Source of the DNA: Leptodactylus fallax
Lineage: Eukaryota > Chordata > Amphibia > Anura > Leptodactylidae
DNA length: 64,000 bases
NCBI GenBank assembly: GCA_947044405.1
Contig: CAMRHE010000355.1
Coordinates: 1,936,501-2,000,500, forward strand
Direction of reading: 5' to 3'
Part shown: piece after piece, positions 58,201 through 64,000 of the stretch
Numbering within the stretch: position 1 is the first letter of the stretch
How the letters are laid out: the number at the start of each line of letters is the position of its first letter
Translations under genes and position numbers: made by a program
Notes under the pieces: model-generated
Database searches by the model: none
The model's input: only the letters and a program-made list of their open reading frames with translations
Told to the model about the DNA's origin: nothing

Positions 58201-61200
58201 CAGGGCGACGTTTAGTGCCCAGTGACCCCATCGCCTTTGCGAAGGCAAGCGCGCCATTAACGTCGCAATAACGCACACCCCTGGGTTAAATCCAGGGCGA
58301 CGTTTAGTGCCCAGTGACCCCATCGCCTTTGCGAAGGCAAGCGCGCCATTAACGTCGCAATAACGCACACCCCTGGGTTAAATCCAGGGCGACGTTTAGT
58401 GCCCAGTGACCCCATCGCCTTTGCGAAGGCAAGCGCGCCATTAACGTCGCAATAACGCACACCCCTGGGTTAAATCCAGGGCGACGTTTAGTGCCCAGTG
58501 ACCCCATCGCCTTTGCGAAGGCAAGCGCGCCATTAACGTCGCAATAACGCACACCCCTGGGTTAAATCCAGGGCGACGTTTAGTGCCCAGTGACCCCATC
58601 GCCTTTGCGAAGGCAAGCGCGCCATTAACGTCGCAATAACGCACACCCCTGGGTTAAATCCAGGGCGACGTTTAGTGCCCAGTGACCCCATCGCCTTTGC
58701 GAAGGCAAGCGCGCCATTAACGTCGCAATAACGCACACCCCTGGGTTAAATCCAGGGCGACGTTTAGTGCCCAGTGACCCCATCGCCTTTGCGAAGGCAA
58801 GCGCGCCATTAACGTCGCAATAACGCACACCCCTGGGTTAAATCCAGGGCGACGTTTAGTGCCCAGTGACCCCATCGCCTTTGCGAAGGCAAGCGCGCCA
58901 TTAACGTCGCAATAACGCACACCCCTGGGTTAAATCCAGGGCGACGTTTAGTGCCCAGTGACCCCATCGCCTTTGCGAAGGCAAGCGCGCCATTAACGTC
59001 GCAATAACGCACACCCCTGGGTTAAATCCAGGGCGACGTTTAGTGCCCAGTGACCCCATCGCCTTTGCGAAGGCAAGCGCGCCATTAACGTCGCAATAAC
59101 GCACACCCCTGGGTTAAATCCAGGGCGACGTTTAGTGCCCAGTGACCCCATCGCCTTTGCGAAGGCAAGCGCGCCATTAACGTCGCAATAACGCACACCC
59201 CTGGGTTAAATCCAGGGCGACGTTTAGTGCCCAGTGACCCCATCGCCTTTGCGAAGGCAAGCGCGCCATTAACGTCGCAATAACGCACACCCCTGGGTTA
59301 AATCCAGGGCGACGTTTAGTGCCCAGTGACCCCATCGCCTTTGCGAAGGCAAGCGCGCCATTAACGTCGCAATAACGCACACCCCTGGGTTAAATCCAGG
59401 GCGACGTTTAGTGCCCAGTGACCCCATCGCCTTTGCGAAGGCAAGCGCGCCATTAACGTCGCAATAACGCACACCCCTGGGTTAAATCCAGGGCGACGTT
59501 TAGTGCCCAGTGACCCCATCGCCTTTGCGAAGGCAAGCGCGCCATTAACGTCGCAATAACGCACACCCCTGGGTTAAATCCAGGGCGACGTTTAGTGCCC
59601 AGTGACCCCATCGCCTTTGCGAAGGCAAGCGCGCCATTAACGTCGCAATAACGCACACCCCTGGGTTAAATCCAGGGCGACGTTTAGTGCCCAGTGACCC
59701 CATCGCCTTTGCGAAGGCAAGCGCGCCATTAACGTCGCAATAACGCACACCCCTGGGTTAAATCCAGGGCGACGTTTAGTGCCCAGTGACCCCATCGCCT
59801 TTGCGAAGGCAAGCGCGCCATTAACGTCGCAATAACGCACACCCCTGGGTTAAATCCAGGGCGACGTTTAGTGCCCAGTGACCCCATCGCCTTTGCGAAG
59901 GCAAGCGCGCCATTAACGTCGCAATAACGCACACCCCTGGGTTAAATCCAGGGCGACGTTTAGTGCCCAGTGACCCCATCGCCTTTGCGAAGGCAAGCGC
60001 GCCATTAACGTCGCAATAACGCACACCCCTGGGTTAAATCCAGGGCGACGTTTAGTGCCCAGTGACCCCATCGCCTTTGCGAAGGCAAGCGCGCCATTAA
60101 CGTCGCAATAACGCACACCCCTGGGTTAAATCCAGGGCGACGTTTAGTGCCCAGTGACCCCATCGCCTTTGCGAAGGCAAGCGCGCCATTAACGTCGCAA
60201 TAACGCACACCCCTGGGTTAAATCCAGGGCGACGTTTAGTGCCCAGTGACCCCATCGCCTTTGCGAAGGCAAGCGCGCCATTAACGTCGCAATAACGCAC
60301 ACCCCTGGGTTAAATCCAGGGCGACGTTTAGTGCCCAGTGACCCCATCGCCTTTGCGAAGGCAAGCGCGCCATTAACGTCGCAATAACGCACACCCCTGG
60401 GTTAAATCCAGGGCGACGTTTAGTGCCCAGTGACCCCATCGCCTTTGCGAAGGCAAGCGCGCCATTAACGTCGCAATAACGCACACCCCTGGGTTAAATC
60501 CAGGGCGACGTTTAGTGCCCAGTGACCCCATCGCCTTTGCGAAGGCAAGCGCGCCATTAACGTCGCAATAACGCACACCCCTGGGTTAAATCCAGGGCGA
60601 CGTTTAGTGCCCAGTGACCCCATCGCCTTTGCGAAGGCAAGCGCGCCATTAACGTCGCAATAACGCACACCCCTGGGTTAAATCCAGGGCGACGTTTAGT
60701 GCCCAGTGACCCCATCGCCTTTGCGAAGGCAAGCGCGCCATTAACGTCGCAATAACGCACACCCCTGGGTTAAATCCAGGGCGACGTTTAGTGCCCAGTG
60801 ACCCCATCGCCTTTGCGAAGGCAAGCGCGCCATTAACGTCGCAATAACGCACACCCCTGGGTTAAATCCAGGGCGACGTTTAGTGCCCAGTGACCCCATC
60901 GCCTTTGCGAAGGCAAGCGCGCCATTAACGTCGCAATAACGCACACCCCTGGGTTAAATCCAGGGCGACGTTTAGTGCCCAGTGACCCCATCGCCTTTGC
61001 GAAGGCAAGCGCGCCATTAACGTCGCAATAACGCACACCCCTGGGTTAAATCCAGGGCGACGTTTAGTGCCCAGTGACCCCATCGCCTTTGCGAAGGCAA
61101 GCGCGCCATTAACGTCGCAATAACGCACACCCCTGGGTTAAATCCAGGGCGACGTTTAGTGCCCAGTGACCCCATCGCCTTTGCGAAGGCAAGCGCGCCA

Positions 61201-64000
61201 TTAACGTCGCAATAACGCACACCCCTGGGTTAAATCCAGGGCGACGTTTAGTGCCCAGTGACCCCATCGCCTTTGCGAAGGCAAGCGCGCCATTAACGTC
61301 GCAATAACGCACACCCCTGGGTTAAATCCAGGGCGACGTTTAGTGCCCAGTGACCCCATCGCCTTTGCGAAGGCAAGCGCGCCATTAACGTCGCAATAAC
61401 GCACACCCCTGGGTTAAATCCAGGGCGACGTTTAGTGCCCAGTGACCCCATCGCCTTTGCGAAGGCAAGCGCGCCATTAACGTCGCAATAACGCACACCC
61501 CTGGGTTAAATCCAGGGCGACGTTTAGTGCCCAGTGACCCCATCGCCTTTGCGAAGGCAAGCGCGCCATTAACGTCGCAATAACGCACACCCCTGGGTTA
61601 AATCCAGGGCGACGTTTAGTGCCCAGTGACCCCATCGCCTTTGCGAAGGCAAGCGCGCCATTAACGTCGCAATAACGCACACCCCTGGGTTAAATCCAGG
61701 GCGACGTTTAGTGCCCAGTGACCCCATCGCCTTTGCGAAGGCAAGCGCGCCATTAACGTCGCAATAACGCACACCCCTGGGTTAAATCCAGGGCGACGTT
61801 TAGTGCCCAGTGACCCCATCGCCTTTGCGAAGGCAAGCGCGCCATTAACGTCGCAATAACGCACACCCCTGGGTTAAATCCAGGGCGACGTTTAGTGCCC
61901 AGTGACCCCATCGCCTTTGCGAAGGCAAGCGCGCCATTAACGTCGCAATAACGCACACCCCTGGGTTAAATCCAGGGCGACGTTTAGTGCCCAGTGTGAC
62001 CCCATCGCCTTTGCGAAGGCAAGCGCGCCATTAACGTCGCAATAACGCACACCCCTGGGTTAAATCCAGGGCGACGTTTAGTGCCCAGTGACCCCATCGC
62101 CTTTGCGAAGGCAAGCGCGCCATTAACGTCGCAATAACGCACACCCCTGGGTTAAATCCAGGGCGACGTTTAGTGCCCAGTGACCCCATCGCCTTTGCGA
62201 AGGCAAGCGCGCCATTAACGTCGCAATAACGCACACCCCTGGGTTAAATCCAGGGCGACGTTTAGTGCCCAGTGACCCCATCGCCTTTGCGAAGGCAAGC
62301 GCGCCATTAACGTCGCAATAACGCACACCCCTGGGTTAAATCCAGGGCGACGTTTAGTGCCCAGTGACCCCATCGCCTTTGCGAAGGCAAGCGCGCCATT
62401 AACGTCGCAATAACGCACACCCCTGGGTTAAATCCAGGGCGACGTTTAGTGCCCAGTGACCCCATCGCCTTTGCGAAGGCAAGCGCGCCATTAACGTCGC
62501 AATAACGCACACCCCTGGGTTAAATCCAGGGCGACGTTTAGTGCCCAGTGACCCCATCGCCTTTGCGAAGGCAAGCGCGCCATTAACGTCGCAATAACGC
62601 ACACCCCTGGGTTAAATCCAGGGCGACGTTTAGTGCCCAGTGACCCCATCGCCTTTGCGAAGGCAAGCGCGCCATTAACGTCGCAATAACGCACACCCCT
62701 GGGTTAAATCCAGGGCGACGTTTAGTGCCCAGTGACCCCATCGCCTTTGCGAAGGCAAGCGCGCCATTAACGTCGCAATAACGCACACCCCTGGGTTAAA
62801 TCCAGGGCGACGTTTAGTGCCCAGTGACCCCATCGCCTTTGCGAAGGCAAGCGCGCCATTAACGTCGCAATAACGCACACCCCTGGGTTAAATCCAGGGC
62901 GACGTTTAGTGCCCAGTGACCCCATCGCCTTTGCGAAGGCAAGCGCGCCATTAACGTCGCAATAACGCACACCCCTGGGTTAAATCCAGGGCGACGTTTA
63001 GTGCCCAGTGACCCCATCGCCTTTGCGAAGGCAAGCGCGCCATTAACGTCGCAATAACGCACACCCCTGGGTTAAATCCAGGGCGACGTTTAGTGCCCAG
63101 TGACCCCATCGCCTTTGCGAAGGCAAGCGCGCCATTAACGTCGCAATAACGCACACCCCTGGGTTAAATCCAGGGCGACGTTTAGTGCCCAGTGACCCCA
63201 TCGCCTTTGCGAAGGCAAGCGCGCCATTAACGTCGCAATAACGCACACCCCTGGGTTAAATCCAGGGCGACGTTTAGTGCCCAGTGACCCCATCGCCTTT
63301 GCGAAGGCAAGCGCGCCATTAACGTCGCAATAACGCACACCCCTGGGTTAAATCCAGGGCGACGTTTAGTGCCCAGTGACCCCATCGCCTTTGCGAAGGC
63401 AAGCGCGCCATTAACGTCGCAATAACGCACACCCCTGGGTTAAATCCAGGGCGACGTTTAGTGCCCAGTGACCCCATCGCCTTTGCGAAGGCAAGCGCGC
63501 CATTAACGTCGCAATAACGCACACCCCTGGGTTAAATCCAGGGCGACGTTTAGTGCCCAGTGACCCCATCGCCTTTGCGAAGGCAAGCGCGCCATTAACG
63601 TCGCAATAACGCACACCCCTGGGTTAAATCCAGGGCGACGTTTAGTGCCCAGTGACCCCATCGCCTTTGCGAAGGCAAGCGCGCCATTAACGTCGCAATA
63701 ACGCACACCCCTGGGTTAAATCCAGGGCGACGTTTAGTGCCCAGTGACCCCATCGCCTTTGCGAAGGCAAGCGCGCCATTAACGTCGCAATAACGCACAC
63801 CCCTGGGTTAAATCCAGGGCGACGTTTAGTGCCCAGTGACCCCATCGCCTTTGCGAAGGCAAGCGCGCCATTAACGTCGCAATAACGCACACCCCTGGGT
63901 TAAATCCAGGGCGACGTTTAGTGCCCAGTGACCCCATCGCCTTTGCGAAGGCAAGCGCGCCATTAACGTCGCAATAACGCACACCCCTGGGTTAAATCCA
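49261..64000. repeat. 92-bp satellite, block N, identical units to the window edge
   Basis: About 160 units. I see only two departures from consensus: a one-base C loss near 50368 and a GT duplication near 61996. The array continues beyond the window. Confidence 0.95.

Noticed and set aside
12637..63982. Hundreds of near-identical 67-codon open frames on the minus strand
   Set aside because: They are an arithmetic effect: the 92-bp period is 2 modulo 3, so each frame passes through about 2.2 units before the single TAA-bearing register is reached. No start context or selection is visible, and longer versions (for example 45200-45814, 50162-50548) arise only where an indel changes register.
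12676..64000. CRISPR array
   Set aside because: There are no unique spacers: the entire 92 bp repeats. No cas genes are present, and the flanking elements are vertebrate transposons.
12676..64000. Functional tRNA genes in each satellite unit
   Set aside because: Only the T-arm-like hairpin fits. There is no acceptor stem pairing and no D or anticodon arm, and both box-like motifs are one base short.

Overview
The window looks like non-genic DNA from a vertebrate, most likely a frog or toad. I found no host protein-coding gene with exon structure, and no rRNA or tRNA gene. The assignment rests on the transposable elements. They include T2/Kolobok-type MITEs with TTAA target duplications and TTAAAGGGG ends (a type described from Xenopus), hAT-type elements with 8-bp target duplications, and a dead Tc1-like transposase. 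Assigning the window to Anura is inference; the repeat structures themselves are read directly from the sequence.

Layout. 1-1044: AT-rich diffuse repeat with an 18-bp minisatellite and a T2-type MITE (226-672). 1053-4759: a 3.7-kb composite element with hAT-like ends and a matching 8-bp duplication GCTGCAGC on both sides. It carries a 30-bp minisatellite (1801-2394), a 56-bp perfect palindrome and three nested T2-type MITEs. 4768-9168: decayed interspersed repeats, including a Tc1-like transposase pseudogene (5691-6025) and a Tc1-like terminal fragment on the other strand. 9177-9334: a short hAT MITE with 8-bp duplication CACTAGTG. 9361-10210 and 11735-12658: a direct duplication of about 0.9 kb. 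Between the two copies lie foldback DNA and an inverted minisatellite array (11434-11735). The second copy ends about 17 bp before the satellite.

12676-64000: one continuous 92-bp satellite, GC-rich (53/92) with 9 CpG per unit, roughly 515 units. It is interrupted three times by the same 1.25-kb solo LTR (14324, 19360, 21084; minus orientation). All three sit at the same satellite position between CCTGG duplications and share flanking variants, so one insertion was later co-amplified with the array. The LTR carries a 207-codon open frame in U3 whose stop codon lies inside the TATA-like box.

The array has three textures. From 12.7 to 24.5 kb, units keep a strict 92-bp length, differ by substitutions and form higher-order repeats (17-, 16-, 14- and 10-unit periods). 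Stretches at 24.5-27.4, 29.5-33.3 and 34.4-38.6 kb are full of small indels. Stretches at 27.47-29.47, 33.26-34.38 and most of 38.6-64 kb are essentially identical units, differing only by a few indels or scrambled junctions. The last two textures may reflect consensus or assembly behaviour as much as biology. There are no interacting genes here; the story is mobile-element nesting and satellite evolution.
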